From: UBA7359 sp047618295
Lineage (GTDB): Bacteria > Pseudomonadota > Gammaproteobacteria > Eutrophobiales > Eutrophobiaceae
Reading direction: 5' to 3'
Assembly: GCA_047618295.1 (NCBI GenBank)
Contig: JBLHKL010000010.1
Location: 1-34,242 of the forward strand
DNA length: 34,242 bases
Shown in pieces: positions 23,170 through 31,989 of this stretch; position 1 is the stretch's first letter; each line of letters starts with the position of its first letter. The notes under the pieces were generated by a model. That model was given only the letters and a program-made list of their open reading frames with translations. It did not search any database and was not told the DNA's origin. The translations under genes were made by a program, and so were the position numbers.

Positions 23170-25551
23170 TCAAGCCTTTGCGATCCTGATTGAACCGAAT
23201 GATGCACCCAAATCAATCTGAGCCGGATGTGCCGATTGAATCAGAACACAATCATCAGGAACTCTATCATCAATAACTACTTTCAAATTAACAGCACTAT
23301 CATCTTGTTCAACTTTTGCTGTATCAGCATCGCTTAAATTATTTTTATCTGCCAATGCTGTATTGATATGAATCGCACCATCAGAGACATTATCAGTTTG
23401 CTGTAATGAAACGGCACGTCGACAAATTGAATCAATCATATTCATCGGTGTTTCAGTAATTCGTTGTAAATCTGCGCCATTTTTTTCGATAGCGACAGGT
23501 GAACACCAGTGATCCATATTTTCAGCCTTGATAGCGCCTATTGTTTGCATCACTTCAGTATTTACATCTGATGAAGACTGATATTCAAAACCATCCAAGT
23601 TAAAGATATTGCCTAACACTCTTAACAATTTCCAGCCCGGTCTTGCTTCACCAAGTGGTGGCACTGCCCCGGTAAAGCTTTGGCTAATGCCTTCATTATT
23701 TATATAGGTACCAGAGGTCTCGACAAATGCTGAAATAGGTAACATGACATCTGCATAGTTTTCAATTTCGTCACTTCGATATGCTGTTAATGAAATGACC
23801 AATTCAGCATCATTCATTGCTGTGCGCGCAGCACGACTATCCCAACAATCCAGTTCTGGTTCAACGCCCATCAGAAAATAGGCTTTTAATTTTGCTTGCA
23901 GCATTTCGTTGCTGTTCATGCCAACACTGGAACATTCTTTACCGCCAGCATGACGATGGGGAACTGCGCCGGCTAACCATGCGCCAGAACTATTTGCGGC
24001 CTCAGATAAATAACCCAACTTTGACTTACTAATCTTGGCAATTAAACCCGCAAGAGTACGTAATAATGAAAATTGCGGATGTGCAGTTGCCGTATTACCT
24101 AGTAATACGATTGCGTTATCTGAATCAATAAGTTTGCTGGCGATTGTTCGATGTGTATCAGTAATATTTGCATTTTCAACACACTGTTTTGTTTGAGCGT
24201 CGACTGAACCATCGCTTGTTTCAATAAGCGCCTTTAATATAGAAGCCAATTCAACTGACAATTGTTCAGGAGCTACAATACTCTTCGCTGCAAGCGGATA
24301 GTTAAAGTCATAATCAATCGGATTCAACAGCATAATTGCAGCACCTTTGAGTGCAGCCTTACGCAGGCGATGATTAATGATCGGTTGTTCCTTTCTAACA
24401 TTACTACCTATCAAGAGTGCCGATTGCAATGTTTCTAATTCTGAAACTGCTTGCCCCAAATAAGGAAACTGTGACACTGATCCTTGATCTGAAAAGTCGG
24501 CTTGCCTTAAGCGGGTATCAATATTACTCGAACCAATACCACGTGCGAATTTCTGTAATAAATAAAGCTCTTCTAAGGTTGCAGAGGGAGACGCTAATAT
24601 GCCTATTTGTTCTGCGCTATGCGACTCAATAACGCCATTTAGTTTTTCCTTAACAACATCTAACGCAGTTTCCCAATCAACTTCTTTCCAGGAACCCTCT
24701 TCTTTGATCATCGGTGTTTGCAAACGATCATCGCTGTAGACACCTTCATAGCTAAATCGATCTCGATCAGAAAGCCATACTTCATTTATTGATTCATTTT
24801 CAGCTGGGGCCACGCGTTTAACACGATCACCTTTTACGTGAAAATGGATATTTGATCCTACTGAATCATGTGGTGCAATACCGTCTTTTTGTACCAGCTC
24901 CCAGGTTCTTGCAGAATAGCGAAAGGGTTTTGAGGTTAATGCACCAACGGGACAAAGGTCGATGATGTTACCTGACATTTCAGAGCTGACACTTTTTTCT
25001 ATGTAAGTACCAATCTCCATATTTTCGCCGCGGCCAGTTGCACCCATTTCACGTAAACCGGCTACTTCTTCACCAAAACGAACACAGCGTGTGCAATGTA
25101 TACAACGGGTGAGATCGGTTTGTATTAGTGGTCCAATATTTTTATCTTTTACGACACGTTTCTTCTCTTGATATCGAGAGACATCACCGCCATAACCCAT
25201 GGCCAGATCTTGTAATTCACATTCACCACCCTGATCGCAAATAGGACAATCGAGCGGATGATTAATTAACAAAAATTCCATGATTGATTTTTGTGCATCG
25301 ATCGCTACTTTAGATTGTGTTTTAACGACCATGCCATCCATAACAGGCGTGGCACATGCGGGTAACGGTTTTGGAGCTTTTTCAACTTCAACCAGACACA
25401 TTCTGCAATTAGCAGCGACGGTTAACTTCTTGTGGTAACAGAATCGTGGCACATAGATGCCATTGGCATCCGTTACCTCAATTAGCATCTGCCCTTTATC
25501 CGCCTTTAAGGACTTGCCATTTACTTCAATTGTTATTTGATCGTCTGACAT
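23170..25551 (-). CDS. nuoG: NADH-quinone oxidoreductase subunit G
   Basis: The large iron-sulfur subunit of the peripheral arm, 793 residues. The N-terminal ferredoxin-like domain binds a 2Fe-2S cluster (CYHKKLTVAANCRMC and the later CATP). It is followed by the His-ligated 4Fe-4S motif (HPLDCPICDQGGEC), then CIHCTRCVRF and a fourth Cys in LCPVGALTSKPF, and then a molybdopterin-oxidoreductase-like region without expected cofactor. The C-terminal third is less conserved. The first ATG gives MSDDQITIEVNGK, a normal start. It begins 8 bp after nuoF and ends 4 bp before nuoH. Confidence 0.97.
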   Translation of the reverse strand: MSDDQITIEVNGKSLKADKGQMLIEVTDANGIYVPRFCYHKKLTVAANCRMCLVEVEKAPKPLPACATPVMDGMVVKTQSKVAIDAQKSIMEFLLINHPLDCPICDQGGECELQDLAMGYGGDVSRYQEKKRVVKDKNIGPLIQTDLTRCIHCTRCVRFGEEVAGLREMGATGRGENMEIGTYIEKSVSSEMSGNIIDLCPVGALTSKPFRYSARTWELVQKDGIAPHDSVGSNIHFHVKGDRVKRVAPAENESINEVWLSDRDRFSYEGVYSDDRLQTPMIKEEGSWKEVDWETALDVVKEKLNGVIESHSAEQIGILASPSATLEELYLLQKFARGIGSSNIDTRLRQADFSDQGSVSQFPYLGQAVSELETLQSALLIGSNVRKEQPIINHRLRKAALKGAAIMLLNPIDYDFNYPLAAKSIVAPEQLSVELASILKALIETSDGSVDAQTKQCVENANITDTHRTIASKLIDSDNAIVLLGNTATAHPQFSLLRTLAGLIAKISKSKLGYLSEAANSSGAWLAGAVPHRHAGGKECSSVGMNSNEMLQAKLKAYFLMGVEPELDCWDSRAARTAMNDAELVISLTAYRSDEIENYADVMLPISAFVETSGTYINNEGISQSFTGAVPPLGEARPGWKLLRVLGNIFNLDGFEYQSSSDVNTEVMQTIGAIKAENMDHWCSPVAIEKNGADLQRITETPMNMIDSICRRAVSLQQTDNVSDGAIHINTALADKNNLSDADTAKVEQDDSAVNLKVVIDDRVPDDCVLIQSAHPAQIDLGASFGSIRIAKA

Positions 25552-25559
25552 ACTATTTA

Positions 25560-26864
25560 TTAAGCGGCCTCAGAGTCGTCGGCATGTCCTGAACCTACCA
25601 TGCAGCGTTTATGATCGATGTGATACTGGAATTCATCTCGAAATTGTTTAATAAAACTTCTCACTGGCCATGCAGCCGCATCACCGAAGGCACAAATAGT
25701 ACGACCTTCAATCTTACTAGCAACATCATCGAGTTTATCCAAATCACCTTGTTCGCCTTTACCCTCTTCGATACGTTTAACGACACGATACAACCAGCCG
25801 GTACCTTCACGGCAGGGTGTACATTGCCCGCATGACTCAGAAAAATAAAAACGTGATAATCGTTCCAATGCCTTGACCATACAGGTCGTGTCGTCCATAA
25901 CGATCACCGCACCAGAACCCAACATAGAACCAGACTTGGCAATAGCATCGTAATCCATATTAGTTTCAAGCATGACATCGCCATGCAACACTGGCATAGA
26001 ACAACCACCCGGTATAACTGCTTTTAAACCGCGACCATTACGAACGCCACCAGCCATTTCCAACAATTTGGAGAATGGAGTACCTAATGGAATTTCAAAA
26101 TTACCAGGATTATTAACGTGTCCACTAACAGAAAAACATTTAACACCACCACTATTAGGTACGCCTTTCTCGGCAAACCAGTTACCACCATTACGTATGA
26201 TGTTAGGCACTGAGGCAAAGCTTTCAGTATTATTGATCGTCGTCGGTTTACCGTATAAACCAAAGTTAGCAGGAAATGGTGGTTTGAATCTTGGCTGGCC
26301 TTTTTTACCTTCCAACGATTCGAGCAAGGCAGTCTCTTCACCACAGATATAGGCTCCAGCACCTAAACTTGCGTGTATATCAATACTGATATCACTACCT
26401 AAAATATTGTCACCTAACAATCCTTCGCGACGCGCTTCTTTCAAAGCATTATCAAAACGTGGAAACGGCTCGTCCATAAACTCACCACGGATATAGTTAT
26501 AGCCGATACTTGATCCTGTCGCATAACAAGCAATAGCCATCCCTTCAACGATTGAATGCGGGTTGAAACGAAGAATGTCCCGATCTTTACAGGTACCTGG
26601 TTCACTCTCATCAGAATTACAAACAATATATTTTTGACCTTCGAAATTTCGCGGCATAAAGCTCCATTTCAAACCAGTCGGAAAACCAGCACCACCTCTA
26701 CCTCGAAGACCAGAAGATTTAACTTCTTCAATAACATCTTCAGGCGGGATTTTATCATTAATTATTTTCTTTAACGCTTCATAGCCACCAACCTTCAAAT
26801 AATTTTCTAAGGTCCAGGGCTCATCAAACTGGAGCGTGGCAAAACAAACACTGTTTAATTCCAT
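25560..26864 (-). CDS. nuoF: NADH-quinone oxidoreductase subunit F (NADH/FMN site)
   Basis: The NADH dehydrogenase subunit that binds NADH, FMN and cluster N3, 434 residues from ATG 26864. GRGGAGFPTGLKWSFMP is the FMN/NADH glycine-rich loop, GAGAYICGEETALLESLEG the nucleotide-binding segment, and ESCGQCTPCREG plus a later Cys (RTICAFGDAA) hold the 4Fe-4S cluster. The frame is open upstream to 27029, but those 55 residues are translated repeat sequence; MELNSVCFATLQFDEPWTL is the true N terminus by family comparison. No good ribosome site precedes it because the repeat at 26873-27097 ends 8 bp away. nuoE and nuoF normally adjoin; here 231 bp separate them. Confidence 0.97.
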   Translation of the reverse strand: MELNSVCFATLQFDEPWTLENYLKVGGYEALKKIINDKIPPEDVIEEVKSSGLRGRGGAGFPTGLKWSFMPRNFEGQKYIVCNSDESEPGTCKDRDILRFNPHSIVEGMAIACYATGSSIGYNYIRGEFMDEPFPRFDNALKEARREGLLGDNILGSDISIDIHASLGAGAYICGEETALLESLEGKKGQPRFKPPFPANFGLYGKPTTINNTESFASVPNIIRNGGNWFAEKGVPNSGGVKCFSVSGHVNNPGNFEIPLGTPFSKLLEMAGGVRNGRGLKAVIPGGCSMPVLHGDVMLETNMDYDAIAKSGSMLGSGAVIVMDDTTCMVKALERLSRFYFSESCGQCTPCREGTGWLYRVVKRIEEGKGEQGDLDKLDDVASKIEGRTICAFGDAAAWPVRSFIKQFRDEFQYHIDHKRCMVGSGHADDSEAA

Positions 26865-26872
26865 AATATTAT

Positions 26873-27097
26873 GGGTGCCTATAAAAATAATGATTTTTTC
26901 GTGAATGCAAGGAAGCAACGCGCGCACGACTGCATGGATGCAGGAGGTAGAGCGAAGCAGGACGCCAGAGCCGAGAACCGGAATACGTAGGGCAGTTTTT
27001 TGCTCCTGCAAAAACTGCATTTCCACCATCCATGGCGGTCATTCGAGCACGTAGCTGACACAGCAGTCGCGGAAAAAGTATGTTTTTAGAGATGCTC
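26873..27097. repeat. MITE-like mosaic palindromic element, copy between nuoE and nuoF
   Basis: Terminal inverted repeats: GGGTGCCTATAAAAATA at the left, and at the right a complement reading GAGCATCTCTAAAAACA, each followed by the TTTTTCGTG/TTTTTCCGCG block. Internal hairpins are CTGCAT-GG-ATGCAG (26930-26943), GCAGTTTTT/AAAAACTGC with loop TGCTCCTGC (26992-27018) and CCACCAT-CC-ATGGCGG (27023-27038). Large blocks match the opposite strand of 3670-3966, including GCAGGAGGTAGAGCG at 26940, but some modules are in a different order. The nuoE stop codon (27096-27098) overlaps the right edge. No protein is encoded. Confidence 0.85.
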
Positions 27098-27593
27098 ATT
27101 CCAGGCTATCCAGAATCTCGTCGACCTTATCAGTCGTTAGATTCTCGTAGTATTTATGGTCGATCATCATCATTGGTCCACCGCAACAGGCAGCCAAACA
27201 TTCTTCTTCACACTTAATATAAAATTTTCCATCGGCGGTTGATTCGCCAGTTTTAATGCCTAGTTTCTTCTCAACATGGTTGACGATGTCATCAGAGCCC
27301 ATGAGCAAACATGAAATGTTAGTACACACCGAGATACTGTGTCGGCCTACGGGTTGTGTTTCAAACATGGAATAAAAAGAGGAGACTTCATAGACGGCGA
27401 TATTCGACATACCAAGATAATCCGCAACGGCGTCCATTAATTCTGTTGTTAAAAAACCATCGTTTTGATGTTGTGCTTCGCGTAAGGCTGCTAATACGGC
27501 GGATTGTTTTTTATCTTCAGGGTACTTTTCCAGCCACATGTCGATCTCTGATCGAGTATGTTCTGAAAGTATAGTTTTAGTAGTTTCAGTCAT
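27096..27593 (-). CDS. nuoE: NADH-quinone oxidoreductase subunit E
   Basis: The 2Fe-2S (N1a) thioredoxin-like subunit of the NADH module, 165 residues from ATG 27593 (MTETTKTILSEHTRSEID). Cluster ligands are the two pairs CTNISC and CEEECLAAC, with CGGPMMMIDHKYYENLT after them. The open frame extends upstream into nuoD sequence, but the ATG at 27593 is 4 bp after the nuoD stop and gives the expected length. The last codon and stop abut the right terminus of the inserted repeat, so the C terminus may have been slightly changed by that insertion. Confidence 0.96.
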   Translation of the reverse strand: MTETTKTILSEHTRSEIDMWLEKYPEDKKQSAVLAALREAQHQNDGFLTTELMDAVADYLGMSNIAVYEVSSFYSMFETQPVGRHSISVCTNISCLLMGSDDIVNHVEKKLGIKTGESTADGKFYIKCEEECLAACCGGPMMMIDHKYYENLTTDKVDEILDSLE

Positions 27594-27597
27594 TCTT

Positions 27598-28851
27598 TTA
27601 CCTGTCGATCTCACCAAACACGATGTCTTGTGTGCCAATGACAGCAACAACATCGGACAACATGTGGCCTTTAACCATCTCGTTCATTGAAGAGAGATGA
27701 GCAAAACCAGGAGCACGAACCTTTAAACGATAAGGCTTATTCGCACCATCCGAAATCAAATAAATTCCAAACTCACCCTTGGGATGTTCCACTGCTGAAT
27801 ACACTTCCCCTTCTGGGACACAGTAACCTTCTGTGAATAATTTAAAATGATGAATCAATGATTCCATATCTTCTTTCATTTCTTCACGTTTAGGCGGAAC
27901 CAACTTATGATCATCAATCGTAACGGGGCCAGGGTTTTGTCTGAGCCAATCAACACATTGTTTTATGATTCGATTCGATTGCCGCATTTCTTCAACACGA
28001 ACCAAGTAGCGATCATAGCAATCACCATTGGTGCCAACCGGAATATCAAAATCCATTTGATCATAGATCTCATAAGGCTGTTTCTTTCTGAGATCCCATT
28101 CAATGCCTGAGCCACGTAACATCGGCCCAGTAAAGCCTAATTGTAATGCCCGTTCAGGACTCACTACAGCAATCCCCACCGTCCGTTGTTTCCAGATACG
28201 GTTATCTGTTAATAAGGTTTCGTATTCATCAATACAGCCCGGAAAACGATCCGTAAACGATGCGATATAATCCAGCAACGAGCCCTGCCTATTTTCATTT
28301 AATCGGTCGACCTCTTCCTGCTTATGCCACTTGGAAGCTTCATATTTCGGCATCATTGAAGGTAAGTCGCGATAAACGCCGCCCGGACGATAATAAGTCG
28401 CGTGCATACGCGTTCCAGAAACTGCCTCATAACAATCCATCAAATCTTCGCGTTCACGAAAACAATAGAGGAACATGGTCATGGCACCGATATCCAGCCC
28501 GTGTGTTCCTAACCACATAAGATGGTTTAGTACACGTGTAATCTCATCAAACATGACGCGAATATATTGCGCACGTATTGGTGGGGTAACATCTAATAAT
28601 TTTTCTATTGCCATGACATAGGCATGTTCATTACACATCATGGAGACGTAGTCGAGTCTATCCATGTATCCAATGCTTTGATTAAACGGTTTACTCTCCG
28701 CTAGCTTTTCGGTTCCTCGATGTAATAAACCGATATGAGGATCAGCCCGTTCAATAACTTCTCCATCCATTTCGAGGACAAGCCTTAGCACTCCATGAGC
28801 CGCAGGATGTTGAGGACCGAAATTCATAGTCATATTACGAATCTCAGGCAT
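27598..28851 (-). CDS. nuoD: NADH-quinone oxidoreductase subunit D
   Basis: The 49-kDa-type subunit that, with NuoB, forms the quinone site, 417 residues from ATG 28851 (MPEIRNMTMNFGPQHPAAHG). The conserved HRGTEKLAE, YVSMMCNEHAYVMAIE, RMHATYYRPGGVYRDLP and the C-terminal VVAVIGTQDIVFGEIDR are all present. The conserved quinone-site His is in the early GPQHPAAHG loop. The start overlaps nuoC by 8 nt, so C and D are separate genes here, not fused as in E. coli. A longer frame from 28890 reads through nuoC and is rejected. Confidence 0.98.
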   Translation of the reverse strand: MPEIRNMTMNFGPQHPAAHGVLRLVLEMDGEVIERADPHIGLLHRGTEKLAESKPFNQSIGYMDRLDYVSMMCNEHAYVMAIEKLLDVTPPIRAQYIRVMFDEITRVLNHLMWLGTHGLDIGAMTMFLYCFREREDLMDCYEAVSGTRMHATYYRPGGVYRDLPSMMPKYEASKWHKQEEVDRLNENRQGSLLDYIASFTDRFPGCIDEYETLLTDNRIWKQRTVGIAVVSPERALQLGFTGPMLRGSGIEWDLRKKQPYEIYDQMDFDIPVGTNGDCYDRYLVRVEEMRQSNRIIKQCVDWLRQNPGPVTIDDHKLVPPKREEMKEDMESLIHHFKLFTEGYCVPEGEVYSAVEHPKGEFGIYLISDGANKPYRLKVRAPGFAHLSSMNEMVKGHMLSDVVAVIGTQDIVFGEIDR

Positions 28852-29533
28852 CGTTTTGCTCCTCTGCAGGTGTGGCAAAGCGATTGTCATCGCGAATTAC
28901 CCGAGGCACCAATACTCTGTTGGTAATAGTAACCGGCTGATAGACCACTCGTTTTTTATCGGGGTCATAGCGAACTTCTACATTTCCTTCCAAAGGAAAA
29001 TCTTTACGGAATGGATGACCTATGAATCCATAGTCTGTCAGTAGACGACGCAAATCCGGGTGTCCCTCAAACAAGATACCAAAGAGATCAAACGCCTCTC
29101 GTTCAAACCAATCGGCTGAACTCCAGATACCTGATACTGAGGCAATGCGAGGATATTCGTCAGACATATAGCAACGAATTCGCAAACGAATATTGTGTTT
29201 TATTGATAACAGGTGATAGACAACAGCATAACGCTCATCGGTGTTATGACTATTTTCCTGATCATTATCTTGACGACCACGGCTGAAGCCAGTTGAAGTT
29301 GATTCGTTAGTAGACCAATCGACTTGTCCATACGTTGAGTAATCAACACCGCACAAATCGGACAGTTGCGTAAAAGCGAATTGTTCATCATCACGTAATA
29401 CTTTGCACACTGACAACAAATCATCAGCGGCTAATACTACTGTTACTTCATCACGATCAGTGATGCAATGAGTCAACTCATTGCTAAATCGTTCTTCAAG
29501 TTTTGCCGCGAGATTAGCGGTAGAATCCGTCAT
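28844..29533 (-). CDS. nuoC: NADH-quinone oxidoreductase subunit C
   Basis: The 30-kDa-type scaffold subunit of the peripheral arm, 229 residues. Signature segments are the C-terminal EREAFDLFGILFEGHPDLRRLLTDYGFIGHPFRKDFPL and the preceding SVSGIWSSADWFERE. A low-complexity insert rich in Ser, Asn and Asp (around residues 75-98) lies between the first strand region and YAVVYHLLSI. The ATG at 29533 is the first in frame and fits. It ends inside the start of nuoD and follows nuoB after 22 bp. Confidence 0.96.
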   Translation of the reverse strand: MTDSTANLAAKLEERFSNELTHCITDRDEVTVVLAADDLLSVCKVLRDDEQFAFTQLSDLCGVDYSTYGQVDWSTNESTSTGFSRGRQDNDQENSHNTDERYAVVYHLLSIKHNIRLRIRCYMSDEYPRIASVSGIWSSADWFEREAFDLFGILFEGHPDLRRLLTDYGFIGHPFRKDFPLEGNVEVRYDPDKKRVVYQPVTITNRVLVPRVIRDDNRFATPAEEQNDA

Positions 29534-29555
29534 GCCTATAAAATATTTAGTAGTG

Positions 29556-30035
29556 TTATCGAGCTATTGTATTAGTTCGTTTTATCTTTTTTTGTAATTG
29601 TATTATTCCGAACAATAGGGCTTCCGCAGTTGGAGGACATCCCGGTACGTAGACATCAACAGGGACGATTCGATCACACCCTCTTACGACCGCATAAGAA
29701 TAATGGTAATAACCACCACCATTTGCACATGAGCCCATAGAAATAACCCAACGTGGCTCTGCCATTTGGTCATAAACCTTGCGTAACGCTGGCGCCATTT
29801 TATTCACTAATGTTCCTGCAACAATCATCACATCAGACTGTCTAGGACTTGGTCGAAAAACAATACCGAATCGATCTAAATCATATCGCGAAGCACCGGC
29901 CTGCATCATTTCAACTGCACAACAGGCAAGACCAAAGGTCATTGGCCACATCGAGCCGGTTCTGGCCCAATTGATAAGATTGTCTACGCTAGTAGTAACA
30001 ATACCCGTCTCGTGAATTTTTTCCTCAGCACCCAT
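29556..30035 (-). CDS. nuoB: NADH-quinone oxidoreductase subunit B
   Basis: Carries cluster N2, the last electron donor to quinone, 159 residues from ATG 30035 (MGAEEKIHETGIVTTSVDNL). The four ligands are visible as the vicinal pair in GLACCAVEMM, Cys in MGSCANGGGYYHY and Cys in VPGCPPTAEAL. PRQSDVMIVAGTLVNKMAP is also standard. The open frame extends upstream to 30101 through the end of nuoA, but those residues are not NuoB-like. The chosen start is 4 bp after the nuoA stop. Confidence 0.97.
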   Translation of the reverse strand: MGAEEKIHETGIVTTSVDNLINWARTGSMWPMTFGLACCAVEMMQAGASRYDLDRFGIVFRPSPRQSDVMIVAGTLVNKMAPALRKVYDQMAEPRWVISMGSCANGGGYYHYSYAVVRGCDRIVPVDVYVPGCPPTAEALLFGIIQLQKKIKRTNTIAR

Positions 30036-30039
30036 CTTG

Positions 30040-30408
30040 TTACTCCCAATCAAGCGCACCTTTGCGCCATTCATAGATAAAACCAACCACGAGTACACCA
30101 AGGAATATCATCATCGCCCAAAATCCTGCCATGCCAATACCATCCAACGCAACAGCCCAAGGGAACAGAAATGCGATTTCAAGATCGAAGATAATAAATA
30201 GAATGGCAACGAGATAATAACGGACATCAAATTTCATGCGGGCATCTTCAAATGCCTCAAATCCACATTCATAAGGAGACTGCTTTTCCGAATCGGCGCG
30301 AGCATGGCCCATTAATTTACCCAATCCGAAACCCAACGCAATCAATACAATACCCATTACCAAGCCGACAAAGGTAAATATAAGGATGGGAAAATAATTC
30401 GCCAACAT
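30040..30408 (-). CDS. nuoA: NADH-quinone oxidoreductase subunit A
   Basis: First gene of the complex I operon, a 122-residue membrane subunit with three helices. The conserved cytoplasmic loop KQSPYECGFEAFEDARMKFDVRYYLVAILFIIFDLEIAFLFPW (with the reactive Cys and acidic residues near the quinone chamber) is intact. GGAA upstream of the ATG can act as a weak ribosome site. All 14 nuo genes follow in the standard order A-N on the minus strand. Confidence 0.97.
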   Translation of the reverse strand: MLANYFPILIFTFVGLVMGIVLIALGFGLGKLMGHARADSEKQSPYECGFEAFEDARMKFDVRYYLVAILFIIFDLEIAFLFPWAVALDGIGMAGFWAMMIFLGVLVVGFIYEWRKGALDWE

Positions 30409-30796
30409 TTGTTTATTCCAAGATCTTTAAAAAAGTGAATTTATAACGTCAAAGTATACTAACAAGATTCGAGCCAATCACCTAAAAACATTGATATTTT
30501 TTTATATAATTAGTTTATTTTCAGATGGTGTAATAAATTCTATCAGAATGTCATCAAGGATTAATTTAATTGATAGTTAAAAACCGATAAAAAATGGATC
30601 TATCTAATAAAAATATGGGCAAAATCAGAACGGATTTCACACGTCTTACAAATGAAATCTATATCTTGAAAAATCTTTAAATTATATTGTTTGTTGTGAT
30701 GGCCGACTCAAATCACCACGAGATTACTCTAACTACACACCCAAGTTTTTGATCAATATCAATCTATCTTGATGTTGTGTTATCTATTCACACTTC
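30409..30796. other. 388-bp non-coding gap between prpF and nuoA
   Basis: No gene is supported. The stretch is strongly AT-rich and should hold the end of the prpF transcript and the nuo promoter region. No clean intrinsic terminator with a T-run was found after prpF. An imperfect dyad with ATCAA...TTGAT lies around 30750-30775. Confidence 0.4.
30424..30452 (-). promoter_or_regulatory. Candidate promoter of the nuo operon
   Basis: On the minus strand TTGACG (30452-30447), a 17-bp spacer and TAAAGA (30429-30424). The -35 is strong and the -10 poor. TATACT at 30458-30453 and TATAAA around 30444-30439 are alternative -10 elements. The real start cannot be fixed from sequence. Confidence 0.3.
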
Positions 30797-31975
30797 TCAG
30801 AAAGCATCCCCAGGGACACGCACCCATCCTTCCATAAGAATCCGTGCACTACGGCTCATTATCACTTTGGACGCAGTCCATTGGCCATCTTCCTGAGCAG
30901 CTTCAGCACCAACTCGTAGGGTTCCCGAAGGATGTCCGAATGTTACCGCGTTCCGCTCACCACCACCCGCGGCTAGGTTCACTAAGGTGCCCGGAATTGC
31001 AGCTGCGGTGCCGATTGCCACAGCAGCAGTGCCCATCATGGCGTGATGTAATTTCCCCATCGATAGCGCTCGAACATTTAAGTCGATATCTGAAGCATTA
31101 ATTTGTTTGCCGCTGGAAGCAACATAATCTTTAGGCTTGCCTACAAAAGCGACCTTGGGCGTATGCTGTCGATCCACGGCCTCTTCGATATTTTCAATCA
31201 GGCCCATGCGCACTGCACCGTAGGCTCGAATAGTCTCAAACATGGCTAGTGCTTTATCATCATTGTTAATCGCTTCCTGCAATTCTGTTCCTTTATAAGA
31301 GATGTCTTCCGCATTTAGAAAAATGGTCGGTATACCAGCATTAATCATGGTGGCCTTGAATGTGCCAACGCCCGGTACTTCTAAATCATCTATTAAATTT
31401 CCAGTAGGAAAAATCGCACCATCACCATCGGCAGGATCCATAAATTCGATCTTCACTTCCGCCGCAGGGAAGGTCACACCATCAAGTTCAAACCCACCGG
31501 TTTCCTGTACTTCACCATTAGTAATAGGCACATGGGCGATGATGGTCTTTTTAATATTGGCCTGCCAGATACGCACGATAGCAAAACCGTTCTCTGGGAG
31601 TCGACTGACGTCAACCAGACCATTGCTGATCGCAAATGAACCTACCGCTGCAGTCAGATTGCCACAGTTACCACTCCAGTCGACGAAGGCCTTATCGATA
31701 GACACCTGACCAAACAGGTAATCAACATCATGATCCGGCTGACTGGTTTTCGACAAAATAACCGTCTTGCTGGTACTGGAGGTCGCGCCCCCCATACCAT
31801 CAGTATGCTTACCGTATGGATCTGGACTGCCGATCATGCGTAACAATAGAGCATCGCGGGCCGCGCCCGGAACCTGTGCCGATTCTGGCAGGTCATCAAG
31901 ATTAAAGAACACGCCTTTGCTGGTGCCGCCACGCATATAGGTAGCGAGGATCCTGATCTGGGGTACTTGGCTCAT
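30797..31975 (-). CDS. prpF: 2-methylaconitate cis-trans isomerase PrpF
   Basis: A cytoplasmic isomerase (diaminopimelate-epimerase-like fold) of the methylcitrate cycle, 392 residues. It converts the trans isomer of 2-methylaconitate made by AcnD into the cis form used by the next aconitase step. Typical segments are ATYMRGGTSKGVFFNLDDLP at the N terminus, GGATSSTSKTVILSK, DWSGNCGNLTAAVGSFAI with the conserved Cys, and GKLHHAMMGTAAVAIGTAA. The ATG is preceded by a strong GGAG ribosome site (GGAGATATACAATG). It follows acnD by 14 bp, the standard acnD-prpF pair that replaces PrpD in many proteobacteria. Confidence 0.96.
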   Translation of the reverse strand: MSQVPQIRILATYMRGGTSKGVFFNLDDLPESAQVPGAARDALLLRMIGSPDPYGKHTDGMGGATSSTSKTVILSKTSQPDHDVDYLFGQVSIDKAFVDWSGNCGNLTAAVGSFAISNGLVDVSRLPENGFAIVRIWQANIKKTIIAHVPITNGEVQETGGFELDGVTFPAAEVKIEFMDPADGDGAIFPTGNLIDDLEVPGVGTFKATMINAGIPTIFLNAEDISYKGTELQEAINNDDKALAMFETIRAYGAVRMGLIENIEEAVDRQHTPKVAFVGKPKDYVASSGKQINASDIDLNVRALSMGKLHHAMMGTAAVAIGTAAAIPGTLVNLAAGGGERNAVTFGHPSGTLRVGAEAAQEDGQWTASKVIMSRSARILMEGWVRVPGDAF

Positions 31976-31989
31976 TGTATATCTCCTGC

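Noticed and set aside
23817..24632. Plus-strand frames within nuoG and other complex I genes
   Set aside because: They are shadow frames opposite strongly conserved genes, with no ribosome sites or domains.
26865..27029. N-terminal extension of NuoF by 55 residues
   Set aside because: The extra residues come from the repeat element; NuoF proteins begin at the MELNSV-type start at 26864.
28852..28890. Longer NuoD starting inside nuoC
   Set aside because: The 13 extra residues are an out-of-frame reading of nuoC; MPEIRNMTMNFGPQHP at 28851 is the normal NuoD start.
30036..30101. Longer NuoB starting inside nuoA
   Set aside because: The extra residues are an out-of-frame reading of the nuoA end; the ATG at 30035 fits family length and operon spacing.
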